Positions 22,607-35,087 of a DNA stretch of 64,000 nucleotides are shown here, piece by piece. Source of the DNA: Tomocerus qinae (Eukaryota; Arthropoda; Collembola; Entomobryomorpha; Tomoceridae); contig CM034546.1 in the NCBI GenBank assembly GCA_020055645.1, positions 36,642,001 to 36,706,000 on the forward strand, written 5' to 3'. The position numbers and the translations under genes are program-made. The notes beneath the pieces are model-generated. The model was not told the origin of the DNA. It made no database searches and saw only the letters and a list, made by a program, of their open reading frames with translations. How positions within the stretch are numbered: position 1 is the first letter of the stretch; each line of letters opens with the position of its first letter.

Positions 22607-22679
22607 GACAGACGCAAATCTCGCAATTTAATGGAGGGAGCTATTTATTAAAAATTGACAAAACCTTACGTATGCTTAA

Positions 22680-22880
22680 TGGCTACGTTAACTTTACCTA
22701 TTAGTATTTTATAAGTTGAAAGCTAGACTTGTACTTTTGCACATCATGAATTAAATGTTCTATGCTGCACGTGTTGTAAGTGGAGAGAATGACAATAGGG
22801 CAACAGTAACAAAAATAATAACGACTCCCTGCGAAATGCCACATCTTATAATGGAATTTCGAAACAGAACTGTTTATATC
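22680..22880 (-). pseudogene. Fragment of another chemoreceptor-like exon
   Basis: The minus strand reads GISQGVVIIFVTVALLSFSPL followed by stops. It resembles the exon at 60246-60491 (PQAVGYIIATISSLSFTLLAI) and that at 60823-61044. Confidence 0.5.
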
Positions 22881-25030
22881 TGAAGCATAGAAACCTTTTA
22901 GTTGTTACCACCGAAAATCAGAGTGGATATGTTATTTTTTTAGGCGTCCCGACAGCCAAACTAAAATAGGGCCGACGATTAGAATTTTTGGTTTTTACGT
23001 ATTTATCTTACCCACTAAATTTTCATTGTAACTCAGTTGGCATCCGAGCAACCAAGTCTGTCACCTGTAAGACGTGTATAATATTGTACACAAAACAAAA
23101 TATGGATTTAGGCTATTTTGTACACAAAAGGAAAAGTGGTTTTAGGCTAAATGGTTCCTTAAGGGACGATATGATTGTGAGAAATTGACTGCAAACACAA
23201 TAAAAGGTTTTCAGTTTCAAAATTCAATTAGATTTTAATAACGAGCCTGCAATTTTAATATTCTAAAAACCATTTTTTAAAGCACCAAAAATTCAGTTGA
23301 CGTATTTTTATTTCCGTTTGCAAATACAAATTCAAAAATTTTCGCCCTATATTTACTTTCTGATTTTACATGTTTTTCCAAAATACCATAATCATAATTT
23401 TTTGTTTTAAAAGGAAATCCTTTGGTAACGATAGTAACAATATCAATTTTACTGTATGGAACATGAGAAAATAAATAGCTACCCACGGCACACAATGCAA
23501 ACAAAGTCAGTGGTATGTGCTTATATATATTTGTGATTCCCGTAGTATGTTACTCGTTGGTAAGACGGCCATAAAGTCCCCACACGTCCTTAATATACTA
23601 CATAGCAGCAAGCTGAGATATTTTATACGCCATAAGATCTGATGAAAATTGAACACAAATATATTTATTGTTTCAAGATATTGTTGATATTAGTTACACT
23701 ATTCTTAACTTAAAAGATAAAAGTCTAATCAAAAACGAAAACAAGTACTTATGAATTACACGGCAACTATATAAAGTTAAGTGGGCCGTCCTCCGTTGAC
23801 ATGAAATGAGCATTTTCAGTAGACAATGGTGAGACATAATCGGCATTTTAGGCTTTCATTTTATCCTTATGGTTAATTACTTAATTCAGGTATTTGTTTC
23901 AAGTGAAGCTGTAAGGTAATCTTTACTTTGAGACATTCCCTTTTTGGAACCAAATGGCTTTATGTCTAAACCATGAATATTTTTAAAACATTTTTGCTCG
24001 TAATCCAATAAATATTGCCTATCAAAAATATAAATTAGAGTGAATTATTTCTCTTCAACCTTAAGACAACGTGTACACGATATCAAACAACATCGAGCTA
24101 ATATTTTAAGAGATGGTCTGGAATCATACTAACTTGAATTTTATTTAGACTAATTGCTTTTTTATCAGCGCATCAAATTTTGTTACTTAACTTAGTGGGC
24201 AGTTCTTACATTCAATAGGTAGTGATAATTTTTGTTATTTTCTTTGTGGGTTTTGTGACTCAAGGCCTTCACTTGTACCTGTAACAATATATTCTTCCAA
24301 CATTGTCACAATCACAATTGCAAAGATGCGCCTTAATTATTGGGTGGAGTTACTTAAAATGGGCGAAAGGATCACACGTTCAAAATACGTTCTAAATTAC
24401 TACTCAAATCACAATGGTGAGTTTTTGTTTTTTTACTGACGATGCTATAAATTAATTGTAGTGCATTTTTTTGGTACCTTCCAGAGAAAATAGTTGCAGA
24501 ATTGTCAAATGTTATTAAGAGATACAATTACGATTACACTTTACGAAAATATAAGATCTCAAATTTATTATTACAGTTTTTAATGCCTCAAAAATATCGG
24601 TGTCAATATATCGGTCGTCATGCCACATTTTGAAAAAGAGCCATGAGTCCGTGTTTTAGATCCGTATTTTAAATATCCATCATAACTTTCCACTTCAACG
24701 CATAGCTTTACTCGAGATTTTGTACAGACATTGCAATGTAAAAGCATAGAACTTATTTAAGCTCTGTTCGGTGGAAAACATAATGCCTGTCATTTTTGAG
24801 AGTGATTAATTTCTCAATAAATGCTGAATCATTGACCATGCCTGTACCAACAAAAAGCGGTTTTAGGTATTAGTGATTTAATTAGCTTAAAGTAATAAAT
24901 AATAACTCATACATCAGAAATATTTAAATTACATTCGATTTACCAAATACATTGTAAGTAAATATTATAGGACTTTCTTTCTAAGCGAATTTATGTTTCC
25001 CCTTTTCCTGAGGCTTTGGTGTATTTATGT
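22881..25030. other. Intergenic; possible SINE piece near 23030, otherwise nothing recognised
   Basis: At 23030-23075 GTAACTCAGTTGGCATCCGA resembles a tRNA A-box region; no B box follows. A minus-strand frame at 23277-23504 (75 codons, one hydrophobic N-terminal segment) has no recognised homology and may be chance. The rest shows no gene. Confidence 0.3.
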
Positions 25031-25450
25031 GTTACAATATTTTATGAGGATAAATATCTGTAATAGGAAGTTATTTGTATTGTAGTAATGTATTGCTCAT
25101 AATATAAGTATGTCAATGTTTTTTCTGTATGTATAAGAGTGTTGGAATGCAATGACAAGATGTAAAAGTGAAGCATGCGGCTATGAATGGAATCTAAGGT
25201 TAACTTTGTGTATGAAAGATGAGCTAAGGCCAGGTAGCATTGTAAAATGTACCTATTACACAATTGTTTTATTAGATGCTATTTCCTGCCGATACGGAAA
25301 GGAATCTTTTGTATGTGACAAAACATTCTAGTTGTAGGTCAAGTCTTTGTTACTCTTAGGTATATAAAGGCTGACACAAACGTAAATAAATCAGTGTGTT
25401 AACTAGAAGAAGCAATTGAGAGTTCAATTCATTTCTAGCACTCATCATCA
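25031..25450 (+). repeat. Putative 5' LTR of a Copia element (single copy)
   Basis: The stretch starts TGTTACAATATTTTATGAGG, has a TATA-like GGTATATAAAGG at 25360-25371 and a possible AATAAA near 25385. It lies at the expected distance before the Copia gag. The 3' boundary is a guess and no second LTR exists in the window. Confidence 0.4.
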
Positions 25451-25818
25451 GCACCACTGAGCTAAGGGAGCCATGAAATCTTGGGAATTTCATATGACAC
25501 GTTTTCAGCACTGCTCTAAGAACCTTTAGAGTTGGAAGGTGGGCTTGTCGTTAACAACGTAACGACGTGCGAGTAAGAAGTCAACGGAGTTTCCACTCAC
25601 AACTTTGGGTTCACCGGTCTTATCTAAGACGCTGTAACTACTTGTGTGTATCTAGCGAGATACATGAGAACCTTGGCAAAAGTGAAGGGACTATCGTCAT
25701 TCTGGGAATACGAAGTGGACCACTTTAGCAGGAGGGCAAGCAAGTAGTGGACAGGTTTAGTTTAGCGTGAGTTTCCAGTCAGTTTCTGTAGAGATCTGAT
25801 TCGAAATGGCGAAAGACG
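25451..25818 (+). other. Copia leader between LTR and gag
   Basis: No long frame. An ATG at 25806 gives MAKDDEN then a stop; one base more would join it to the gag frame, so the natural start is probably 25806 with a one-base lesion. Confidence 0.4.
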
Positions 25819-27200
25819 ATGAAAATTGATACCTCGGGGATCAAGAAGTTGGAAGGAGCGGGTAACTATCCGTTATGGAAGTTTAAAGTCGAGAATCTTT
25901 TTTGGGCAGCCGACATCATAGACGTGGTGTCTGGGGCTTCAACTAGGGATCCGACGGATGCAGCTAAGCAGCGAGAATGGGATGTGGAGAACCGGGGAGC
26001 TATGGCGATTATTCTTGCCACGATTGAAGAGACGCTGACACATCACGTGATGTCTTGCAAGACGGCCAAGACGATGTGGGACATACTGGACGCGACTTTT
26101 GGTAAGTGCACTGTATGGTCCAAGCAGCGACTGTTGCAAGAATTCTATGCAGCGACCCTGTCCAACCATTCTCCGACAGAACTTGTGAACAAGTTGCAGA
26201 CCATTGCGGGGGAACTGAGACCCCTGGGGTACACTGGTCTTGACGATGATGCGATCATCGGTAAGGTGATTAATGAACTTAAAGGAATTCAGTATGAGGG
26301 TTTCATTTCGACCTGGAATGTATTGGGGTCTTCAAGCAAGACAGTTGCAAATCTGGTGCAAGGTCTTAAGGCGTTGGAAGCCCGGCAGTCGAATTGGGGA
26401 TCTGAGGTAACTGAGCGAGCGTTCCATGTGGATAAGTTCAGAGGGAAGAATCGACCTAGTGCAGCTTCCGCCGGGAAGGGCACTAAATTCAGAGGTGACT
26501 GCTATAAATGTGGGTTAGCAGGTCACATGGCACGTGACTGCAAAGAAGACGGCCAGGATGTCTCTAACAAACCAAAAGCCGTTGGTTTGGGCACCAAAGG
26601 AAAGGTAGCTGATACTGAGAAGGATCGGGCATTTTTTGTACGTTCACACCGGATGAACAATTTGATGGTGGATGGGACACAAAAACACCAGTCAAAGGAA
26701 AAGAGGCCTGCGCCGAATACTGATGATGGATTCGTATGGTTTTGTGACAGCGGCACAAACCAGCATGTATGCGGCGACCGGGAATTGTTCTCAAAGTATG
26801 AGAAATTCCGAAAACTGAGGTACGTCCAAACCGCGTCCAAGGAGATGGCAGCGTGTCCAGGCCAGGGCACTGTGGTTCTGCGTGCTCAACTAGGCAAGCG
26901 TTGGCACGAAATCACACTAAAGGAAGTGTTGTATCTTCCAGGAGGGGAGAATCTGTTCTCTCAGAGTGTCTTGTTGAAGGAGGGATATAAAGCCATAAGT
27001 GATGGACAAGGGACGTCATTTTTCGACAGGAATGGAGCACCAAGTCTGAGAGCAAGGACGACTAGGGGAGGACTCCACCAAATGGTATTCAAGCCTTTGC
27101 ACCGGTATGGGGAGGTGAATACAATGGACGTCAAGGAGGGATCTACCAAGAAGATTGACATTCTGGAGGAGAATGTTGGAATCTCTCTATCTCTACTAGT
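25819..27200 (+). pseudogene. Ty1/Copia Gag-protease fragment, truncated before integrase
   Basis: The protein begins with the UBN2/Copia Gag fold (KLEGAGNYPLWKFKVENLF; TAKTMWDILDATFG). A CCHC knuckle (CYKCGLAGHMARDC) and a retropepsin active site (FVWFCDSGTNQHVCGD, DSG) follow. The pattern VLYLPGGENLFSQSVLLKEGY is typical of Copia protease-to-integrase sequence. The element stops after about 27200 at a (TA)n tract that leads into mitochondrial sequence. Integrase, RT, RNase H and the 3' LTR are missing. The frame continues through the repeat by chance as Tyr-Ile codons. Confidence 0.85.
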
Positions 27201-27211
27201 TTGCTTGACTA

Positions 27212-27216
27212 TATTA

Positions 27217-27296
<80 letters not shown>

Positions 27297-27299
27297 TAT
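27212..27299. repeat. (TA)n microsatellite at the Copia/mitochondrial junction
   Basis: About 88 bp of nearly pure AT dinucleotides. Control regions of arthropod mitochondria often hold such tracts, so it may be mitochondrial in origin or a junction-generated repeat. Confidence 0.85.
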
Positions 27300-27493
27300 A
27301 TATATTTATTTTTTTAATATATTATTTATATAAATATATACATATTGTGATAAACATTTATATTAATATAATATATTGATATAACACACACATACATAAA
27401 AAAATCACTTTAACAAAAAGCGAAATAATTACCATCAAAATTAAAAAAATTAAAAGTATCTTAAACATTTAAAGAAAATAACACTTTTTAGAA
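27300..27493. other. NUMT: AT-rich control-region remnant
   Basis: Very AT-rich, non-coding, between the (TA)n tract and trnI, where the control region lies in the ancestral order. Confidence 0.5.
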
Positions 27494-27558
27494 AGTAAAA
27501 TGCCTGATTAAAGGGCTATTTTGATAGAATATATAATGTATAATTTATACTTTTACTT
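27494..27558 (+). tRNA. trnI: NUMT trnI (GAT)
   Basis: Acceptor arms AGTAAAA/TTTTACT pair. The anticodon loop TTGATAG is closed by CTATT-type stem bases. Confidence 0.7.
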
Positions 27559-27622
27559 ATAAATAATAGAATTATACTATTTCTCATGGCTACAAAAACC
27601 ATAGTTCAATTAAACTAATTTA
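27559..27622 (-). tRNA. trnQ: NUMT trnQ (TTG)
   Basis: On the minus strand the anticodon arm is ATGGT-TTTTGTA-GCCAT with TTG in the loop. Confidence 0.65.
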
Positions 27623-27687
27623 TAAAAATAAGCTAAATAAAGCTATTGGGTTCATACCCCATCTATGTAAGTAAAATCTTTCTTTTT
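27623..27687 (+). tRNA. trnM: NUMT trnM (CAT)
   Basis: The anticodon arm TGGGTTCATACCCCA carries CAT. Followed directly by nad2. Confidence 0.7.
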
Positions 27688-28691
27688 ATAATTTTTATAA
27701 AATTTTATGAAATAATTTTTATTATGCTGCTATTAATAGGAACTATTATTGCAGTGTCAACTTCCTGTTGGTTCACCAGATGATTAGGATTAGAATTAAA
27801 CTTATTAATAATAATCCCCCTTATTATCAATAAGTTTAATTCATCTTCTACAGAATCAGTAATTAAATATTTTTTGGTGCAGGCCATGTCTTCAATTTTA
27901 TTTATTATTTTTTCTTTAATAAATTTTATAATAATAAAAACTAATTTTTCTATAAATATAGAAAATATAATTATAATTGCACTAATTATAAAGGCTGGTA
28001 TCCCCCCTCTCCATTTTTGATTCCCTCAAATCATAGAATATATAGAGTGAACCCAGTGTTTTATTATGCTAACATGACAAAAAATTGCCCCATTCATGCT
28101 TTTATCATTTATATTTAACAAATTAATAATTTTTATTATAATAACAAGAGTTATTATCGGAACTTTAGGTGGCTTCAATCAATCATCTTTAAAAAAAATC
28201 TTGAAATATTCCTCTATTATTCATTCAGGATGAATAATAGCTATTATTATGAATAACATAAAAATTTGAATAAATTATTTTTTAATTTACTCTGCTATCT
28301 CTTTCAGAATTATTTGAACAATTAATCAGACATTTTTTAAAAATATCAAATCAATTATAAATATAAAATCTAACCTATTCTTCAAAATTATTTTTTCAAT
28401 AAATATTTTTTCTCTTGCAGGGTTACCACCTTTTTTAGGATTTTTAGGTAAATTTATAGTTGTAGTACATTTAATAGAAGTAAACTTTAACTTATTTATT
28501 TTAACAATACTGATTTCTTCTTCTTTAATCGGACTTTTTTTTATATAAAAATAATATACTCAATATTAATAATTAGTATTAATAATATGAACTTTATCTT
28601 CCTTACAAAAAAAAATAACAATGAAATAATATTAATTACAATGACTATTTTTTTAAATTTAATCATACCATCTTTTATTTTATTAACTTAA
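27688..28691 (+). pseudogene. nad2: NUMT nad2, one frameshift
   Basis: NADH dehydrogenase subunit 2, a hydrophobic proton-pumping subunit of complex I. Conserved stretches include PLHFWFPQ and LAGLPPFLGF. The span is 1004 bp, one short of a whole number of codons. The frame breaks in a T-run near 28534-28542 and is good again to TAA 28689-28691. Confidence 0.85.
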
Positions 28692-28757
28692 AAGTTTTAA
28701 GTTAATAAAACTGAAGACCTTCAAAGTCTTCAATAAAAGTAAAATCTATTGAACTTT
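28691..28757 (+). tRNA. trnW: NUMT trnW (TCA)
   Basis: Anticodon arm AAGAC-CTTCAAA-GTCTT reads TCA. Confidence 0.7.
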
Positions 28758-28759
28758 AA

Positions 28760-28827
28760 AAGTTTAAGTTAACTTATATAACATCTGTAAATTTGCAATT
28801 TATAATCTTTATTGGAATATTAAACCT
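28760..28827 (-). tRNA. trnC: NUMT trnC (GCA)
   Basis: Minus-strand arm AAATT-GCA-AATTT with GCA; acceptor pairing AGGTTTA/TAAACTT. Confidence 0.55.
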
Positions 28828-28828
28828 A

Positions 28829-28888
28829 TGAAAGTAGAAAAACAAATTTCTTAATTAAATTTACAGTTTAATGCCTAATACATCAGCC

Positions 28889-28892
<4 letters not shown>
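28829..28892 (-). tRNA. trnY: NUMT trnY (GTA)
   Basis: Minus strand contains AAACTGTAAATTT with anticodon GTA in the expected place before cox1. Ends approximate. Confidence 0.55.
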
Positions 28893-30428
<1,536 letters not shown>

Positions 30429-30433
<5 letters not shown>

Positions 30434-30496
30434 TATGGCAGAATAAGTGCATTAGAGTTAAGTTCTAATAATGAAGAAAATATTCTTCTATTAAAA
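30429..30496 (+). tRNA. trnL2: NUMT trnL2 (TAA)
   Basis: TTTAATA/TATTAAA acceptor; anticodon arm TTAGA-GTTAAGT-TCTAA. Its place between cox1 and cox2 is the pancrustacean/hexapod arrangement. Confidence 0.75.
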
Positions 30497-31181
30497 ATAC
30501 CAACGTGAGCAAATCTTGGATTTCAAAATGCTGCTTCTCCTTTAATAGAACAGTTAATTTTTTTTAATGACCACATTTCAATAATCCTTCTTTTAATTAT
30601 CACAATTGTAGGTTATAATCTTTTTTCAACATACTTTAATATAAATATTAATCGAGATATGTTAGAGGCACAGAGATTAGAACTATTTTGAACTATCTCG
30701 CCATCATTTATTTTAATTTTTATTGGAGTACCCTCAATTAAATTACTATACTTATTAGATGAGGTATTTAAACCAGCTATTACTATTAAATCAATTGGAC
30801 ATCAATGATACTGATCTTATGAATATTCAGATTTTGTAAATTTAGAATTTGATTCTTATATAATCCCAGAAAATGAAATAACAAATAACTCATTCCGACT
30901 TATTGATGTAGATAACCGAACATCAGTACCAATAAATTCTCAATTGCGTATGCTAGTTTCTTCAACTGATGTCCTACACTCATGAACTGTTCCGGCCTTA
31001 GGAGTTAAAACAGATGCCGTCCCTGGACGACTTAATCAAATTAGATTTCTTATTAATCGTCCAGGCCTATTTTTTGGTCAATGCTCAGAAATTTGTGGGG
31101 CAAATCATAGATTCATACCAATTGTTATTGAAAGAATCTCCTCAAAAAAATTTATTGAATGAATTAAAAATATAATCAACT
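30497..31181 (+). pseudogene. cox2: NUMT cox2, frame open
   Basis: Cytochrome c oxidase subunit II, 228 codons plus a T that would be completed to TAA by polyadenylation in mitochondria. Contains GHQWYWSYEYSD and the CuA-site stretch [16 protein letters not shown]. Confidence 0.9.
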
Positions 31182-31252
31182 CACTAAATGGCTGAAAGTA
31201 AGTAATGGTCTCTTAAACCAAAAAATAACATATTAACAAATGTTTTTAGTGA
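31182..31252 (+). tRNA. trnK: NUMT trnK (CTT)
   Basis: CACTAAA/TTTAGTG acceptor; loop CTCTTAA with anticodon CTT. Confidence 0.75.
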
Positions 31253-31256
31253 AAAT

Positions 31257-31320
31257 AAAATATTAGTTAATAATTAATATAAGAATGTCAGTCTTAAGAA
31301 GCTAAAAGTAGCATATTTTT
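31257..31320 (+). tRNA. trnD: NUMT trnD (GTC)
   Basis: AAAATAT/ATATTTT acceptor; loop ATGTCAG with anticodon GTC. Confidence 0.75.
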
Positions 31321-31481
31321 ATACCACAAATATCCCCATTAACTGATCATTATTATTTATTTACTTTTTAACCCTACTTTTAATGATTTTATTCAAAATT
31401 TATTTCATTAACTACCCTAAAAACCAAGAAAATATTAAAAATAATGTTTTTAATAATTTAAATTTAAAATGACAATGATAA
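31321..31481 (+). pseudogene. atp8: NUMT atp8, one-base deletion
   Basis: ATP synthase subunit 8. It begins MPQMSP, then the frame breaks by a one-base loss near 31338. The following frame reads FKIYFINYPKNQEN and ends at TAA 31479-31481, overlapping atp6 as usual. Confidence 0.8.
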
Positions 31482-32122
31482 CAAACTTATTTTCAGTATT
31501 TGACCCATCATCTTCTATATTCTTAATGCACAACTGAATAAGATCAATAATTTTTATTATAATTATTTTTCCAATTTTCTGATTAATCCCTTCACGAGTC
31601 AACCTAATATTTATTAAACTAACTAATTTTATTAACTTAGAATTTAAAACATTACTAGGCCCTTCTTCTTTTAAAGGAAGAACATTAATATTTATCGGAT
31701 TATTTTTATTCATTATTATTAACAATGTTATAGGTTTATTCCCATACATTTTCACAAGAACAAGACATTTAATTTTAACTTTAAGATTATCACTTCCTAT
31801 ATGAATTATATTAATAATGGTAGGATGATTTAATTATTCTAAATATATGTTTGCTCATATAGTACCACAAAGTACGCCCATTGTACTTATACCTTTCATA
31901 GTAATCATTGAAACAATTAGTAATGTAATCCGGCCAGGAACTTTAGCAGTCCTACTTATAGCAAACATGACAGCAGGACATTTATTAATAACACTTTTAG
32001 GAAATCAAACAGCAGTGGCTAGAAATGTTATTTTAGCCAGACTTTTAATTGTACAAATTATACTTTTAACTTTAGAAAGAGCAGTAGCTATTATTCAATC
32101 TTACGTCTTTTCTTTACTATAA
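31475..32122 (+). pseudogene. atp6: NUMT atp6, frame open but key arginine lost
   Basis: ATP synthase subunit a, 215 codons plus TAA. The conserved helix that normally reads AVRLTAN..AGH here reads AVLLMANMTAGH (about 31945-31980). The Arg lost is the one that faces the c-ring in all ATP synthases. This is strong evidence that the copy is not under mitochondrial selection. Confidence 0.9.
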
Positions 32123-32154
32123 ACTCTTTACACAAGAGAGATTACCTCACATTA

Positions 32155-32942
32155 ATGATAATTAAAAGTAATCATTCTTTTCATTTAGTAGATCAAAGGC
32201 CATGACCACTTACCGGAGCAATCGGAGCATTTACACTTACTTCAGGAATTACAAAAATATTTCATTGTTATTCTTCAAGACTATTTTTCCTGGGAATTTT
32301 TATTTTAATAATTACATGTTTTCAATGATGACGAGACATTTCACGTGAAGGAGCCTATCAAGGTCTTCACACATTAATTGTTATAAAAGGACTTCGATGG
32401 GGAATAATTTTGTTCATTGTATCTGAAATCTTATTTTTTTTAGATTTTTTTGGGCTTTTTTCCACAGAAGACTTTCACCAACTATAGAAATTGGAATACA
32501 ATGACCTCCTATAGGAATCAACCCATTCAACCCATTTCAAGTACCGCTTTTAAATACAATTATTCTTTTATCTTCTGGATTCACAGTAACATGAACTCAT
32601 CACGCTATTATAGAAGATAATTATACTCAAAGAATTCAAAGACTAACTATAACTGTAATTTTAGGAATCTATTTCACAACTTTACAGGCAATAGAATACT
32701 GAGAAGCTAGTTTTTCAATTTCAGATTCAATTTATGGATCTACTTTTTTCTTAGCTACAGGATTTCATGGTATTCATGTCATTATTGGAACGACATTTTT
32801 AACAGTATGCTTGTACCGTTTATATATTAATCATTTTTCTTCAAACCATCACTTCGGCTTTGAGGCAGCAGCATGATATTGACATTTTGTAGATGTAGTA
32901 TGACTATTCCTTTATATAACTATTTACTGATGAGGAAGATAA
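32155..32942 (+). pseudogene. cox3: NUMT cox3, one-base deletion
   Basis: Cytochrome c oxidase subunit III. It starts MMIKSNHSFHLVD and continues to ILFFLDFFG, where one base is missing in a T-run near 32443-32450; the shifted frame then gives MNHAIMEDNY-type sequence, [10 protein letters not shown] and HFVDVVWLFLY to TAA. Total 788 bp, one short of 263 codons. About 32 bp of extra sequence separates it from atp6. Confidence 0.85.
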
Positions 32943-32951
32943 AAACAAACT

Positions 32952-33016
32952 ATATTTTTAATATAACTAGTATATGTGACTTCCAATCATAAAGACCATT
33001 TTTAATGGAAAATATA
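32952..33016 (+). tRNA. trnG: NUMT trnG (TCC)
   Basis: ATATTTT/AAAATAT acceptor; loop CTTCCAA. Confidence 0.75.
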
Positions 33017-33355
33017 ATAATTTTTTTTCTATTTCAATAGTAATTTCTATGGCACTAATTATTTTAAATAGCTTAATCTCAAAAAAAAAAGAATGAACGA
33101 GAAAAACCATCCCCGTTTGAATGTGGTTTTGACCCTAAGGTATCTTCACGTATCCCTTTTTTACTACAATTTTACTTAATTGCAGTTATTTTTCTAATTT
33201 TTGATGTAGAAATCACAATAATCATGCCTATTCCAGTTTTATTAAAAACATCAAACATAATATTTTGAATATATATTATAATATTTTTTATTATAATTTT
33301 ATTAGCCGGCCTATACCACGAATGAAATCAAGGAGCTCTTCAATGAAAACAATAG
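33017..33355 (+). pseudogene. nad3: NUMT nad3, two compensating indels
   Basis: Complex I subunit 3. The span is 113 codons, but the frame is out between a T-run at 33021-33028 (one base short) and an A-run at 33081-33090 (one extra). After the A-run it reads [14 protein letters not shown] and ends ALQWKQ. Confidence 0.8.
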
Positions 33356-33417
33356 GATTATAGTTAACCATAACATCTGGGTTGCATTCAGAAAGTACTA
33401 TTATTAGTTTATCTTTA
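33354..33417 (+). tRNA. trnA: NUMT trnA (TGC)
   Basis: AGGATTATAGTTAA start and GGGTTGCATTC anticodon region; 3' end approximate. Confidence 0.65.
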
Positions 33418-33479
33418 ATAAGAAGCGAATCAATTGCACTCAGTTTCGACCTGAATTTTGGTATTTATTAACCCTTATT
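33416..33479 (+). tRNA. trnR: NUMT trnR (TCG)
   Basis: Anticodon arm TCAG-TTTCGAC-CTGA. Confidence 0.65.
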
Positions 33480-33546
33480 TTAAAAGAATCTAAAATATAA
33501 GTATATCACTGTTAATGATAATTAGAGAAAAGTTTCTCCTTTTAAA
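33480..33546 (+). tRNA. trnN: NUMT trnN (GTT)
   Basis: TTAAAAG/CTTTTAA acceptor; arm ATCA-CTGTTAA-TGAT. Confidence 0.7.
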
Positions 33547-33547
33547 C

Positions 33548-33613
33548 AGAAAATCAAGAAAAATTTTAAGCTTCTAACTTTTAAATTAAGCGGTTAAATT
33601 CCGTTTATTTTCT
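33548..33613 (+). tRNA. trnS1: NUMT trnS1 (GCT)
   Basis: AGAAAAT/ATTTTCT acceptor; AAGCTTC loop; short D region as is normal for trnS1. Confidence 0.65.
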
Positions 33614-33679
33614 TATTTTTAATAATAAAATTTATATTTTTACTCTGAAAAAGTAATGTTTTAATTAAACTATAAAAAC
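33614..33679 (-). tRNA. trnE: NUMT trnE (TTC), on the minus strand
   Basis: The minus strand gives a D arm GTTT-AATT-AAAC and an anticodon arm TTACT-TTTTCAG-AGTAA with TTC. In the ancestral order trnE is on the other strand. The plus strand would show GAA (Phe) in the same loop, but trnF is clearly the next gene. Confidence 0.55.
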
Positions 33680-33683
33680 ATTT

Positions 33684-33750
33684 AAAAAGTAAAAAAACTT
33701 ACCCCAATATCTTCAATATTATGCTCTATAATTTAAGCTATTTAAATTTA
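33684..33750 (-). tRNA. trnF: NUMT trnF (GAA)
   Basis: Minus strand AAATAGCTTAAATTATAGAG start; loop TTGAAGA with GAA. Confidence 0.65.
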
Positions 33751-34690
33751 AAAAAATACAAAAATAAAAACAACCAAGAAAAAAAACATTATTAAATAAG
33801 ATTTTAAATTTAAATTATTAAAAAAATCAATCTTAACTGAACTTTTACCGATTTTTCTATATAAATACTGACCTCTATAATTTTCTAACCAACCTTGATC
33901 AAAATTTTTTAGTAAATAAGAACCGTAAGCTAAAAAAGGAACAAAAAAAGATGTAGAAATATAAGGCAGTAGCCATATTATTCCATGATAAAAAAATATT
34001 AAATTTATCTTAATAATAACAAATAAATTTATAGTAAATATGTTTAAAACTATAATAAATAAAAAAATATTAAACCAAGTATAACCAACATTTTTAATAA
34101 TGAAGGCAATAAAATAATAAAAGAAGGAAAGTAAAATCAAGACATTAAAGAACCTGAAACCACCGATATAGTAAATAAAAAAAACATAGGAATATACATT
34201 AAATAATCTTCAGATAAATTTAATAAACTTTTAATACCTAAGTTTTTAAAAAACAAAAAATAAATTAAACGGAAAGAATACGTTATTGTTATTATAGTAG
34301 AAAAAAAAATAACAATTAATATGAAGTAATTTATTGAACCTATAAAAAATATTTCTAAAATTACATCCTTAGAATAAAATCCTGCTATGAAAGGAAATCC
34401 ACATAAAGCTAAAGAAGAGGCAAAAAAATAAATTGACACTAAAGGCAATCCCTTTAAAATACCCCCTATATAACGAATATCTTGAATATTTCCCATTCCA
34501 TGAATTATTACACCTGCACATAAAAATAATAAAGATTTAAATAAAGCATGACTTAATAAATGAAAAAAAGACAACTCATAAAATCCTAAGGAAAGAGTTA
34601 TTATTATTACCCCTAATTGTCTTAACGTTGAAAGAGCAATAATTTTCTTTAAGTCTATCTCAAAATTAGCACCAAACCCATAACCCGCCC
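33748..34690 (-). pseudogene. nad5: NUMT nad5, 3' part, one frameshift
   Basis: Complex I subunit 5. The visible start reads GFGANFEMDLKKIIALSTL, then FHLLSHALFKSLLFLCAG and FIAGFYSKD. The frame shifts by one base near 34125-34140 and continues through FDQGWLENYRGQ to the stop. Homology ends near 34680-34700, the right border of the NUMT. Confidence 0.85.
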
Positions 34691-35087
34691 CATAACAAAA
34701 ATAATTTTTTCATCAACCCAGTTGTACAACATTTGCGTAATTTATTATATAGAGCTTACACCTCTAACTGAGGCCTTAAGTGCACATTTCTCATGTTGTA
34801 GGGGAATATGAGATATGATACAGCTGCCATCTCTTGTTCTGTTCTGTTATTTACTCGCTCGCTTTGGTGTATTCACTGCATTGCATTTCTTCCAATCCCA
34901 ATAGCCTGCATCTCCCAACCTACAACCTTCCTTACTACGCACACATTGCCTGCTATATATATCATCAGCCCTCTCCTCCTCCAAACTCGCTCATGATCAG
35001 AAGGCAAAAGGCTTCCGCAAAACCAGAATTTAATTATGTGATGGTTGCAAATTGCATTGTTATAAAACTATAAATATCATAATTTAG
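34691..35087. other. Nuclear sequence between NUMT and first visible kinase exon
   Basis: No gene seen. It ends with the AATTTAG acceptor of the first visible receptor-kinase exon, so it is probably intronic and the NUMT may sit inside that intron. Confidence 0.4.

Noticed and set aside
27214-27333. Tyr-Ile repeat protein tail on the Copia frame
   Set aside because: It is translation of a (TA)n microsatellite.
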